From assembly GCA_002082585.1 (NCBI GenBank), contig CP020563.1:6752001-6816000 (forward strand): a stretch of 64,000 nucleotides of DNA. The letters are read 5' to 3'. This document shows, piece by piece, positions 50,217 through 60,188 of this stretch (the first letter of the stretch is position 1; each line of letters begins with the position of its first letter). This stretch comes from Kitasatospora albolonga (lineage in GTDB: Bacteria; Actinomycetota; Actinomycetes; Streptomycetales; Streptomycetaceae). The notes beneath the pieces are model-generated. The model saw only the letters and a list, made by a program, of their open reading frames with translations, was not told the DNA's origin and searched no databases. A program made the translations under genes and the position numbers.

Positions 50217-53132
50217 ATGGGGGACGTGCACGAGGATCCGCTGGCGGAGCTCGCGCTGCGGCTGCGCACCCTCCGGGCGCAGCGAGGTCTGCAGATGGGC
50301 GGGTTGCAGCAGCGGACCAGACTGGGGCGGACAACGCTCAGTCAGGCGATGAACGGTCAAGCGGTGCCCTCCGAGGCCACGCTGGTGGCCTTGGCGCAGG
50401 CACTGGGTGCGGATGTAAACCCGCTACTGGCCCTGCGCGAAGCCGCCACACCCGTACTGCGAGCACGCAAGAGCTCTCCGATGGGAGCCGCTCGCCGCAG
50501 GCCGTTGCGACCGAGGACGAAGCCTTCCTTCGAGGAGCGGTACCTCAGCTACGTGGCGGAACGGCACTCCCAGTTGACCGTAGTAGGGCTGGACCTGAGC
50601 CGGCCGGAACGTGCGTGCTGGCCGATGGACGCGGCGTACTTGAGCTTGGAGCTGGCGGAGAGGCTGGAGGACTGGCCGCCAGGCAGTGAAGAAGCGGACC
50701 AGCCATCCGTGGTGGTGAAGCGTGCCGAGCACGCGTTGGCCGACTGTCGGCGTGTTCTTCTGCGAGGGCTCGCCGGCAGCGGAAAGACAACGCTGCTGCA
50801 GTGGCTGGCTGTCGCTACGGCGCGCGATGAACTGCCGGAGGAACTGGCGGACTGGCGGGGGCAGATTCCGTTTGTCCTGCCGTTGCGGACGCTGGTGCGG
50901 CGGGGGCCGCTTCCGGAGCCACACGATTTCCTGTCTGCAGTCGGTACCCCCCTGGCCGTCTCGCAACCTGAGGGCTGGGCCGATGCCGTACTCGCCAGTG
51001 GGGAGGCACTCGTCCTGGTCGACGGCATCGATGAAGTTCCTCAAGAACACCGGGGCGCCACGCGGGACTGGCTCGAACGGCTCCTGGCGGCTTACAGGGG
51101 CGCCCGCTTCGTGGTCACTACGCGCCCGTCAGCTGTTCCCGAAGGCTGGCTGGGCTCATCGCGCTTCACCGAACTGTCCGTACGACCCATGAGCGCCGCC
51201 GACATCGGAGTTTTCGTTCACCGATGGCACACCGCAGCCCGACACAATGCGGCAACCGACGCCGAACACTCACAACTGCATGATCTCGAAACAACGCTCC
51301 AGGTCACAGTGCGTGCTCAGCGTGACCTGGCGCAGCTCTCCAGCACCCCTCTGATGTGTGCGTTGATCTGCGCGCTGCACCGGGACCGCCGCGGTCATCT
51401 GCCGCACAGCCGCATGGAGTTGTACGAGGCGGCGCTGTCGATGCTGCTCGTGCGTCGCGACCTCGAGCGCAGCATCGACGTCCCGGAGGGTATTCAGCTC
51501 ACCGAACACCAGAGCGTGCAGCTGCTGCAGCGTCTGGCCTACTGGCTCATCCGCAACCGCCAGACCGAGATGGAACGAGCCACCGCGAAGGCTCTGGTCG
51601 ACGATGCACTGCCGGCCATGCAGGCCGTGGCCGAGCAGGGCACTGCCGACCAGGTCCTGACGCACCTGGTCGGCCGCAGCGGACTCCTCCGCCAGCCGAC
51701 CACGGACACCGTCGACTTCGTTCACCGCACATTCCAGGATTACCTCGGAGCCAAAGCCGCCATCGAAGCCCACGACTTCCCCCTGCTGGTCAACAATGCC
51801 CACGACGACCAGTGGGAGGACGTCCTACGCATGGCTGTCGCCCATGCCCGCCCAGCGGAGAGCGCCGATCTGCTCCGCCGCCTCGTGGAACGCGGGGATG
51901 GTGAGGGCGAACACAGAGGCAGACTCCACCTCTTGGCAGCCGTCAGCCTGCAGTACGCCACCGAAATCGAACCCGAAGTCCGCGGACTGGTCGAACAACG
52001 TGCGCGTGTCCTGATGCCTCCCCGCTCCTCAGAAGAGGCGACCACACTTGCCGCGCTCGGGCCAGGCATCCTGGATCTCCTGCCGGGGCCCCATGGCCTG
52101 GAGCACGACGAAGTAGGCCCCGTCATCCAGACTGCCTCCACCATCGGCGGCGACCATGCCTACGCCTTTCTTCATCGCTTCGTCCAGTCCATGAACGCTG
52201 AGTCAGCACCCTACGAACTCGTCAACGGCTGGAAGAACTTCGATTCTGTATCCTACGCACGCGATATTCTGCTTCCCTTCAAGAAGACCCCGAGTCTGGT
52301 GGTGAACACTCAAGATCAGCGCAAGGCCCTGCGGTTGCTGGAACCTGTCACTGACGTCACCTTTCGAGAAGCCTTCACCGCTGAAGAAATAATCGAGCAC
52401 CTCTCACCAGGACACACCCGTAGAGTGAATATCTACTCCGGTCAAGCGCTGACGGAACTGAAATTCATCCGCCGACTCTCAGCCTTGAAACAGCTCACCC
52501 TGTCCGAGTGCAATCAGCTCGCACACATTGATGATCTTGCGGGACTCCCGCTGTCACACTTGAGCCTCCTGCAGTTTCCTGGAGGCGTCTCCTTCAGCGC
52601 TCTGGGTTCACTGCCGGAACTCACGGATCTCGCCCTCTATACTCGCCTCCCGTGGAGCAGTCTGGGCGATATCCCCGCGCCGCTGGAACTGGCAGCATTG
52701 CGGCTGAGTGGCTGGATCGGAACATCCCTGAGGGGTATTTCCAAGTGGCAGCTTCTCAAAACCTTGGTGGTCAACGTAGGGCCGACCTCTGCGGAGTGGA
52801 GAGAAATCTCCTCGTTGCCCCGCCTGACGGAATTCATCAGCTCTAAATGCGATTTTGGGCAGGCGGTGGCCATGCCCGGCGTGACTCACCTGCAGTTGTC
52901 ATTCGATGGCACAGATATGCAACTGCATCTGGTCCCTGACGTGTTCCCCAACCTGAAGAGCGTATTCATCGACTGTCGCGCAGTGCAACGGGACATCATC
53001 GACATCACCCCGCTCAAGCAGATCGAGGGCCTGAAAGTTTCTTTGAGTCATGCAGGCAGGGTTGTTGGCCTGGAGGGATTTTCCCCAGATGCTGTTCGCC
53101 TGTATCCACGTCCCCGGACAGAGGGCGATTGA
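50217..53132 (+). CDS. XRE-NACHT protein with C-terminal leucine-rich repeats (bacterial NLR-like)
   Basis: 971 residues from ATG 50217 (GGAGAAG upstream). Residues 8-66 are an XRE helix-turn-helix (LRTLRAQRGLQMGGLQQRTRLGRTTL). A NACHT NTPase follows: Walker A LLRGLAGSGKTTLLQWL near 180, Walker B LVLVDGIDEVP near 262, sensor VVTTRPSAVP and SSTPLMCALICAL. From about 740 the chain has irregular leucine-rich strands (LKQLTLSECNQLAHIDDLAGLPLSHLSLL). Bacterial NACHT proteins of this plan defend against phage; some carry HTH domains. The LRR end would sense the trigger. Codon use is less GC-biased in the last third (AT-rich codons), suggesting recent acquisition. Confidence 0.88.
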   Translation: MGDVHEDPLAELALRLRTLRAQRGLQMGGLQQRTRLGRTTLSQAMNGQAVPSEATLVALAQALGADVNPLLALREAATPVLRARKSSPMGAARRRPLRPRTKPSFEERYLSYVAERHSQLTVVGLDLSRPERACWPMDAAYLSLELAERLEDWPPGSEEADQPSVVVKRAEHALADCRRVLLRGLAGSGKTTLLQWLAVATARDELPEELADWRGQIPFVLPLRTLVRRGPLPEPHDFLSAVGTPLAVSQPEGWADAVLASGEALVLVDGIDEVPQEHRGATRDWLERLLAAYRGARFVVTTRPSAVPEGWLGSSRFTELSVRPMSAADIGVFVHRWHTAARHNAATDAEHSQLHDLETTLQVTVRAQRDLAQLSSTPLMCALICALHRDRRGHLPHSRMELYEAALSMLLVRRDLERSIDVPEGIQLTEHQSVQLLQRLAYWLIRNRQTEMERATAKALVDDALPAMQAVAEQGTADQVLTHLVGRSGLLRQPTTDTVDFVHRTFQDYLGAKAAIEAHDFPLLVNNAHDDQWEDVLRMAVAHARPAESADLLRRLVERGDGEGEHRGRLHLLAAVSLQYATEIEPEVRGLVEQRARVLMPPRSSEEATTLAALGPGILDLLPGPHGLEHDEVGPVIQTASTIGGDHAYAFLHRFVQSMNAESAPYELVNGWKNFDSVSYARDILLPFKKTPSLVVNTQDQRKALRLLEPVTDVTFREAFTAEEIIEHLSPGHTRRVNIYSGQALTELKFIRRLSALKQLTLSECNQLAHIDDLAGLPLSHLSLLQFPGGVSFSALGSLPELTDLALYTRLPWSSLGDIPAPLELAALRLSGWIGTSLRGISKWQLLKTLVVNVGPTSAEWREISSLPRLTEFISSKCDFGQAVAMPGVTHLQLSFDGTDMQLHLVPDVFPNLKSVFIDCRAVQRDIIDITPLKQIEGLKVSLSHAGRVVGLEGFSPDAVRLYPRPRTEGD

Positions 53133-53144
53133 GCGCCGTTCGAC

Positions 53145-53428
53145 TCGGAACGTCGTTGATGTTGGCCGTGTGGTGATGACCTAGAGCGGGGTGCCGCCTC
53201 CGTCGTGGATCAAGCGGTGCTTGCTGCCCGTCTTCCGCCGGTCGACTGGCGACGGATCTGTGTCGGTCCCCCTTCTGGTGCGGATATGGGAGCCTCCACG
53301 TACGCCCGTGACCAGTCAAGTTCGTCGGCCGCGTTGAGCTCCGCGAGCAGGACTTGGTGCAACCGCTCCGGCCGCGGCGACAACAACGCCTCGATCAACG
53401 CCCACACCTCTTCGTCCACGATCCGCGG
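53145..53428 (-). pseudogene. IS5-family transposase relic, internally deleted
   Basis: The minus strand reads RIVDEEVWALIEALLSPRPER, then jumps directly to LHQVLLAELNAADELDWSRAYV; intact IS5-type transposases have about 65 residues between these blocks. A frame change follows to SHIRTRRGTDTDPSPVDRRK then TGSKHRLIHDGGGTPL, a stop where Lys is expected, and a second frame change to HTANINDVP. The catalytic DDE residues are mostly lost. It lies directly downstream of the NACHT gene. Confidence 0.82.
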
Positions 53429-54040
53429 CCGAACACCCGCACCCTCACGAACGGCCGAATCATCACATCGGTCGCGCCCCACCAGGACGATTCGGCCTGA
53501 GCGTGTCACGGGGTCTTGAGGACGGCAGCGACGGCACACGGAGGCCCGTGATCGCGATCATGACGAACACTCGGGGAGGCCGTCGAAACCCCGCGAGTCT
53601 GTGCCCGACCCCACGGATCAAGATGTCAGTGTCGAGCCGAGTGGCAAGCAGGGGGATGAGCCGACCTGATGGACCAGGTGTGGACCACCAGCGGCGGTGC
53701 GGGGCCCCGACCGTGGGGAACGACCGGGCCGGCCGCGTGCATCAGGCTCCGCGCAGCACTCTCCTGAAAGCCGTGCCCAGGTGTGAAGATCTCCTGCGAC
53801 CGCGCTTAAGAAATCCTCGATGGACCCGGGACCCCGCCGTACGGCAGCCTTCTGGGTGACGGCCGGGGACGGTGCGTGGAACCCCACGGGCGTGTTCCGT
53901 CCCGTCCCGCCGTGACTCCGCCCCCACCATGGGGGCGGGCACCCCCCCAGACCACCCCGGGCCGCAGGGCTCCTCCGACAGGCCCCCAGGCCCGGGGTAT
54001 CCACCACCCGCGTACCACCCATGTGCAGGGAGCCGCAGCC
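53429..54040. other. tdh: Non-coding stretch upstream of tdh
   Basis: About 600 bases with no supported gene. The left part (53430-53700) contains scraps of coding-like GC pattern without a recognisable product, probably decayed mobile DNA beside the IS5 relic. The right part includes the hairpin at 53918-53938 and presumably the tdh promoter and leader. No known riboswitch consensus was seen. Confidence 0.5.
53918..53938 (+). terminator. tdh: Hairpin in the tdh leader
   Basis: CCGCCCCCA and TGGGGGCGG form a 9-bp stem with the loop CCA, 102 bases before the tdh start. With no T tract, it could be a terminator for upstream read-through or an attenuator-like leader element. Confidence 0.4.
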
Positions 54041-55069
54041 GTGAAGGCACTCGTCAAGCAGAAGGCCGAACCGGGACTGTGGCTGATGGACGTGCCGGAG
54101 CCGGAGTACGGCCCCACCGACGTCCTGATCAAGGTCCTGCGCACCGGGATCTGCGGCACCGACCTGCATATCCGCGCCTACGACGGCTGGGCCCAGCAGG
54201 CGGTCACCACCCCGCTGGTCCTCGGCCACGAGTTCGTCGGAGAGGTCGCGGCGACCGGCTCCGACGTCGCCGACATCGCGGTCGGTGACCTGGTCAGCGG
54301 TGAGGGCCACCTCGTCTGCGGCAAGTGCCGCAACTGTCTCGCCGGCCGCCGCCACCTCTGCCGCTCCACCGTGGGCCTCGGCGTCGGCCGGGACGGGGCG
54401 TTCGCGGAGTACGTGGTCCTGCCCGCCTCCAACGTGTGGGTGCACCGGGTCCCCGTCGACCTGGACATCGCGGCGATCTTCGACCCGTTCGGCAACGCCG
54501 TGCACACCGCGCTCTCCTTCCCGCTGGTCGGCGAGGACGTCCTGATCACCGGCGCCGGGCCGATCGGGATCATGGCCGCCGCCGTCGCCAAGCACGCCGG
54601 TGCCCGCAACGTCGTCATCACCGACGTCAGCGAGGCCCGCCTCGCGCTCGCCCGCAAGGTCGGCGTCAGCCTCGCCCTCAACGTCGCGGACCGCGCCATC
54701 GCGGACGGACAGCGCGAGCTCGGCCTGCGCGAGGGCTTCGACATCGGCCTGGAGATGTCCGGCCGCCCCGAGGCGATGCGCGACATGGTCGCGAACATGA
54801 CGCACGGTGGCCGGATCGCGATGCTCGGACTGCCCGCCGAGGAGTTCGCCGTCGACTGGTCCCGGATCGTCACCTCGATGATCACCATCAAGGGCATCTA
54901 CGGCCGCGAGATGTACGAGACCTGGTACGCCATGTCCGTCCTGCTGGAGGGCGGCCTCGACCTCGCCCCCGTGATCACCGGCCGGTACGGATTCCGCGAC
55001 TTCGAAGCGGCCTTCGACGACGCGGCGAGCGGCCTCGGCGGCAAGGTCATCCTCGACTGGACCGTCTGA
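54041..55069 (+). CDS. tdh: L-threonine 3-dehydrogenase
   Basis: 342 residues from GTG 54041 (GGGAG nine bases upstream). Zinc-dependent medium-chain dehydrogenase: catalytic zinc site [10 protein letters not shown] and GHEFVGEV, structural zinc cysteines [18 protein letters not shown] motif [21 protein letters not shown], and [13 protein letters not shown]. It oxidises threonine to 2-amino-3-ketobutyrate, which Kbl downstream cleaves with CoA to glycine and acetyl-CoA. tdh and kbl are 73 bases apart and co-oriented. Confidence 0.95.
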   Translation: MKALVKQKAEPGLWLMDVPEPEYGPTDVLIKVLRTGICGTDLHIRAYDGWAQQAVTTPLVLGHEFVGEVAATGSDVADIAVGDLVSGEGHLVCGKCRNCLAGRRHLCRSTVGLGVGRDGAFAEYVVLPASNVWVHRVPVDLDIAAIFDPFGNAVHTALSFPLVGEDVLITGAGPIGIMAAAVAKHAGARNVVITDVSEARLALARKVGVSLALNVADRAIADGQRELGLREGFDIGLEMSGRPEAMRDMVANMTHGGRIAMLGLPAEEFAVDWSRIVTSMITIKGIYGREMYETWYAMSVLLEGGLDLAPVITGRYGFRDFEAAFDDAASGLGGKVILDWTV

Positions 55070-55142
55070 CCCGTCGAACTTCTTTCCGAGTCTTTCGCCG
55101 AAGAACCTCTTGTGCCGAAGAACCTCTTTTAAGGAATCCAGC

Positions 55143-56348
<1,206 letters not shown>

Positions 56349-56351
56349 GGC

Positions 56352-56387
56352 TGTCCCAGGTCCGGGCATCCGCCGCTACCTGGGACA
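56352..56387. promoter_or_regulatory. Inverted repeat upstream of the LysR gene
   Basis: TGTCCCAGGT (56352-56361) and its exact complement ACCTGGGACA (56378-56387) are separated by 16 bases and end 8 bases before the LysR ATG. The position suits an autoregulatory operator; it could also act as the kbl terminator because the stem can form in RNA. Confidence 0.6.
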
Positions 56388-56395
56388 ATGGGCGC

Positions 56396-57319
56396 ATGAT
56401 CGATGCGCGGCGGCTGCGAATCCTCCGTGCGGTGGCCGACCACCGCACCGTGACCGCGGCCGCCGCCGCGTTGTACCTGACGCCCTCCGCCGTCTCCCAG
56501 CAGCTCGCCGCCCTGGAGCAGGAGACCGGCCACCGCCTCGTCGAACGCGGTGCGCGCGGTGCCCGGCTGACCGCCGCCGGGGAGATCCTCCTCAACCACG
56601 CCAATGTGGTCCTGGCCCAGCTGGAGCGGGCGGAAGCGGAGCTGGCGGAGTACGGCGCGGGCGTCGCCGGTACGGTCACGGTCGCCGCGTTCGCCACCGG
56701 CATCGGCCTTGTCCTCGCCCCCGCCCTCACGGAGCTGGCCCGCACCGCGCCCGGCATCCGGGTCAAGGTCCAGGACGCGGAGGGCGACGCGAGCGTCCCG
56801 ATGGTGCTGGACCGGCAGGTCGATGTGGCGGTGGCGGTGGAGTACCGGGGCGCCCCCGCCGAGGACGACCGGCGCCTCACCCGGGTCCCGCTCTACTCGG
56901 AGCCGTTCGACGCGGTGCTCCCGGTGGGCCACCGCCTCGTGGACGAGGACCAGGTGGCGGTCGCGGACCTCGCGAAGGACCCGTGGATCGGGCCGTACCC
57001 GGGGAACCCCTGCCATGAGGTGGTGGTCCTGGCCTGCGAGTCCGCCGGGTTCGCCCCGCGCCTGGAGCACTCGTCCGACGACTTCCGGGCGGTGGTGGCG
57101 CTGGCCGGGGCGGACGCGGGGGTGGCCCTGGTGCCGAGGTCGGCGCTGCGCGGGATGGAGCCGGCCGGGGTGGTCGTCCGCCCGGTGAAGGGCAGCGCCC
57201 CCACCCGCCGCGTCTTCGCGGCCGTACGCCGGGGAGCCGAGGGACATCCGCTGATCCGGCCGGTGCTGGACGCGATGGAGGCGGTGGCGGTACGGGAGGC
57301 GGGGCTGGCGCGGGCGTGA
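56396..57319 (+). CDS. LysR family transcriptional regulator
   Basis: 307 residues from ATG 56396. N-terminal winged helix (residues 3-62: ARRLRILRAVADHRTVTAAAAALYLTPSAVSQQLAALEQETG). The PBP2-type effector domain spans 90-300 (TVTVAAFATGIGLVLAPALTEL...). It follows tdh-kbl in the same direction but has its own likely operator. No divergent partner gene exists, so its target is unclear. Confidence 0.9.
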   Translation: MIDARRLRILRAVADHRTVTAAAAALYLTPSAVSQQLAALEQETGHRLVERGARGARLTAAGEILLNHANVVLAQLERAEAELAEYGAGVAGTVTVAAFATGIGLVLAPALTELARTAPGIRVKVQDAEGDASVPMVLDRQVDVAVAVEYRGAPAEDDRRLTRVPLYSEPFDAVLPVGHRLVDEDQVAVADLAKDPWIGPYPGNPCHEVVVLACESAGFAPRLEHSSDDFRAVVALAGADAGVALVPRSALRGMEPAGVVVRPVKGSAPTRRVFAAVRRGAEGHPLIRPVLDAMEAVAVREAGLARA

Positions 57320-57485
57320 GCGCCGCTAGCGGTTGCGAGCGGTAGCCCTGGTTGTGAGCGTCGGCCCTGGTTGTGAGTGGCGCTTCTGTCTGTGAGCGGT
57401 GCTTCTGGCTGTGATGGGCGCTTCTTGCTGTGATCGATGATCCTGCTCACGAGCGCTGATGCTGTTTGTGAGCGGTGCTCTCCCG
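57315..57485. repeat. Nine degenerate 19-bp tandem repeats
   Basis: Nine units of exactly 19 bp run from the last codon of the LysR gene to the base before the stop codon of the convergent LtrA gene. The clearest unit is TGTGAGCGGTGCTTCTGGC; TGTGAG or TGTGAT opens most copies. Units differ at 3-9 positions. The block fills the whole intergenic space and contains no gene. Confidence 0.85.
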
Positions 57486-58751
57486 TCAGCCGAGCCGGGC
57501 CGTCCGTCTGATCCTGCCGCCCCACCCCCGCCCGGACCCGGACGCTCCGGCGGGCCCCGGGTCGTAGAGGATCTGCCAGCACACCAGCGCCACCAGGATG
57601 CCGATCGTCGCCCAGGCGGGCAGCCGTACGCCCAGCGGGGCCAGGGCCACGGCCACCACCACGCACGGCAGCCCCCACCCCAGCACCCACACCCGGTCGG
57701 CCCGCTCCGCCAGCGGCAGCGCCGCGACCACGCCCGCCGCGAAGTACCCCGCCATCGCCCCGCACAGCAGCCAGTGCTGCCCCTTCGGCAGGACGTCGTC
57801 GAAGTGGGCCACCGCCGAGCCCAGGGCGGTCGCCAGCGCGACCAGGAAACCGGTCATCACGGCGTGCAGCAGCATCGCCAGCCGGGGCGGGAGCGCGTCC
57901 TTGCGCAGGTGCGGGATGCCGTTGGTGCCGTACAGCAGGCTCAGGGCGCAGATCCCGGCCAGCAGCCCGAACGCCCCGAGCCCGGTGGCGGCCAGCGGCA
58001 GGTCCCAGTCGTCGCGTTCCGAGGCGGCGTCGATGATCTGGATGACCCCTTCGCCCAGCACGATGATCACGTACAGCCCGAGCCGCTCACCCATGTGCGC
58101 GGTGTCGATCCGCGACTCGCTGAGCCGGGGCGGCGCGGGCGAGGAGGCGTGCGGCGGGCCCGGCGGCGGACGGTCGCCCCGGCGTGCGGCGGCCCGCCCG
58201 GCCGCGCGGCGCAGGGTGCGGCCCCGGGTGGCGACCAGCAGGGTGACGATGTCGACGGCGATGCCGAGGGCCCAGAGCCAGTAGCGCCACGGCGTCGGCA
58301 CGAAGAGGGAGACCAGCCAGGGCAGCGCCCCCGCGCCGAACTGCGCCAGCGGCCAGTCGGCCACGACACTGCCCCGCCGCCAGACCCGGCCCGCCTGCCA
58401 GCGCAGCAGGACATAGGCGACGACGAAGGTGACGGCGTGGTGGGTGAGGACCGCGTGCACGGAGGCCGCCATCACGGCCATCCCGAGCATCGCGATCAGC
58501 AGGGTGCGGACCCGGGTGGCGGAGGCGGCGATGTCCCCGTAGACGGCGAACCCGGCCCAGACGGTCCAGAAGGCCAGGTAGAGGACCCCGTACAGAGCGA
58601 GATCCGTCAGGTGCGGGCCGTCGTGCAGGAGGTGGGCCAGCTGCCCCGCCCCGGCGACGACGACCAGGTCGAAGAAGAGCTCGTTCCAGTCGGCGTGCCG
58701 CTCGGGCTCGGCCACCACGGGGGAGGCGCGGGGGTCCAGGGGCTGCTCCAT
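57486..58751 (-). CDS. ltrA: Low temperature requirement A family membrane protein
   Basis: 421 residues from ATG 58751; a GTG 11 codons earlier is also possible. LtrA opening HADWNELFFDLVVVAGAGQLAHLL is clear, followed by about ten hydrophobic helices with short loops, an Arg/Pro-rich cytoplasmic loop in the middle (ARRGDRPPPGPPHASS), and ERLGLYVIIVLGEGVIQI, a conserved family block. The biochemical role is unknown; the name comes from a Listeria cold-growth mutant. Confidence 0.88.
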   Translation of the reverse strand: MEQPLDPRASPVVAEPERHADWNELFFDLVVVAGAGQLAHLLHDGPHLTDLALYGVLYLAFWTVWAGFAVYGDIAASATRVRTLLIAMLGMAVMAASVHAVLTHHAVTFVVAYVLLRWQAGRVWRRGSVVADWPLAQFGAGALPWLVSLFVPTPWRYWLWALGIAVDIVTLLVATRGRTLRRAAGRAAARRGDRPPPGPPHASSPAPPRLSESRIDTAHMGERLGLYVIIVLGEGVIQIIDAASERDDWDLPLAATGLGAFGLLAGICALSLLYGTNGIPHLRKDALPPRLAMLLHAVMTGFLVALATALGSAVAHFDDVLPKGQHWLLCGAMAGYFAAGVVAALPLAERADRVWVLGWGLPCVVVAVALAPLGVRLPAWATIGILVALVCWQILYDPGPAGASGSGRGWGGRIRRTARLG

Positions 58752-58902
58752 GGGCCCATCGTCACCGCCGCCGTCCCCGGCCACGCGTCGGCTGTGGGCC
58801 GAATGGCGACGCCCGCCGCCGGGCCGTGCGGTGCCGCCTCCCGCCGGGCCGGGGCGCCGCGCCGCAGACCCCCGACCCGCAGAGCCCCCCGGACGCCCCG
58901 CG

Positions 58903-59295
58903 TCAGGACGCCGGTTGCAGCAGGTCCCAGCGGTTGCCGTACAGGTCCTCGAAGACCGCGACCGAGCCGTATGTCTCGTGCCGGGGCTCCTCCAGGAAGC
59001 GCACCCCCGCCGCGCTCATCCGGGCGTGGTCGCCCGCGAAGTCCTCGGTGTGCAGGAAGAATCCGACCCGGCCGCCCGTCTGCGCCCCCACGCTCGCCTC
59101 CTGCGCCCCGTCCTTCGCGCGGGCCAGCAGCAGCCCCGTACCGGACGCCGCTCCGCGCGGGCGCACCACCACCCAGCGGGAGCCGTCGCCCCGGTCGGTG
59201 TCCTCCACCAGCTCGAAGCCGAGCGCGTCGCGGTAGAAGGCGAGGGCCTCGTCGTAGTCGCGGACGACCAGGGTGACCAGGGCGATACGGGACAT
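58903..59295 (-). CDS. VOC family protein
   Basis: 130 residues from ATG 59295 (GGAGGG upstream). Two beta-alpha-beta-beta-beta modules: ALVTLVVRDYDEALAFYRDALGFELVED, and GGRVGFFLHTEDFAGDHARM...EDLYGNRWDLLQP with metal-ligand candidate Glu/Asp residues. Similar proteins are annotated glyoxalase or extradiol dioxygenase-like. Transcribed alone toward LtrA. Confidence 0.87.
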   Translation of the reverse strand: MSRIALVTLVVRDYDEALAFYRDALGFELVEDTDRGDGSRWVVVRPRGAASGTGLLLARAKDGAQEASVGAQTGGRVGFFLHTEDFAGDHARMSAAGVRFLEEPRHETYGSVAVFEDLYGNRWDLLQPAS

Positions 59296-59422
59296 GGGCC
59301 CTCCAGGGGCTCGACAGGTGACTGCCAGGAGACGGCTGCCCGGGAGGCGGGTGTCCGGCAGCCGTCTGCCCCGGCAGGTAGTTATACGTAACACTAACGC
59401 TTCCGGCCCCCGCCCCCGCACA

Positions 59423-60079
59423 ATGCCCCGCATGGACATCCTGGACACCACGACCCCCGGCGGCCTCGCGGCGGCGACGGACCGGGCCCGCCGCCTCGCG
59501 GAGACCGGGCGGCGGCGCGTTCTCGGGATCGCGGGGCCGCCCGGAGCGGGGAAGTCCACCCTGGCGGAGCGGCTGGCCGGGGCGCTGGACGGGCGCGCCG
59601 TCCTCGTCCCCATGGACGGCTTCCACCTGGCGTCCGCCGAGCTGGACCGGCTGGGCCGGGCTGACCGCAAGGGCGCCCCCGACACCTTCGACGCGCCCGG
59701 GTACGCGGCGCTCCTGCGCCGGTTGCGCGACCCGGACCCGGTGCACCCGGTGTACGCCCCCGCCTTCGACCGGGCCCTGGAGGAGCCGGTCGCCGGGGCC
59801 CTGGCCGTCGCCCCGGACGTGCCGCTCGTCATCACCGAGGGCAACTACCTCCTCCTCGACCAGGGGCCGTGGGCCCAGGTGCGCGGGCTGCTGGACGAGG
59901 TGTGGTTCCTGGACCTCGATCCGGCGGTGCGGGTGCGGCGGCTGGTCGAGCGCCATGTGCGGTACGGGAAGCCTCCGGCGTACGCGCGGGCGTGGGTGGA
60001 GCGCTCGGACGAGGCGAACGCCCGGCTGGTGGAGCGCGGGCGGGGGCGGGCCGACGCGGTGGTGCGGCTGCCGTCGTGA
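59423..60079 (+). CDS. P-loop nucleoside/sugar kinase-like protein
   Basis: 218 residues from ATG 59423; ATG 59432 is a near-equal choice, neither with a ribosome site, so a leaderless mRNA is likely. Walker A GIAGPPGAGKSTLAERL, a PMDGFHLASAELDRLGRADRKG substrate region typical of uridine/pantothenate-kinase-like proteins (HVxMDGFH), VITEGNYLLLD for Walker B-type Asp/Glu, and VRRLVERHVRYGK lid. The family includes a fructose kinase and nucleoside kinases; the substrate is undetermined. Confidence 0.85.
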   Translation: MPRMDILDTTTPGGLAAATDRARRLAETGRRRVLGIAGPPGAGKSTLAERLAGALDGRAVLVPMDGFHLASAELDRLGRADRKGAPDTFDAPGYAALLRRLRDPDPVHPVYAPAFDRALEEPVAGALAVAPDVPLVITEGNYLLLDQGPWAQVRGLLDEVWFLDLDPAVRVRRLVERHVRYGKPPAYARAWVERSDEANARLVERGRGRADAVVRLPS

Positions 60080-60188
60080 CCGTACGCGTACCGGCTTGAT
60101 CATGGCTGGTCCGCACCCCGCCCGGCGGGCAGGATGCAGGGAGCCACGCCTGCGGCACCCCGCACCCGTTCACCGCCAGGAGGTCCTG

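Noticed and set aside
53429..54040. Glycine or other known riboswitch ahead of tdh-kbl
   Set aside because: No conserved riboswitch core could be recognised; only a plain GC hairpin is visible.
57315..57485. CRISPR array
   Set aside because: Units are contiguous, diverged and only 19 bp, with no unique spacers and no cas genes.
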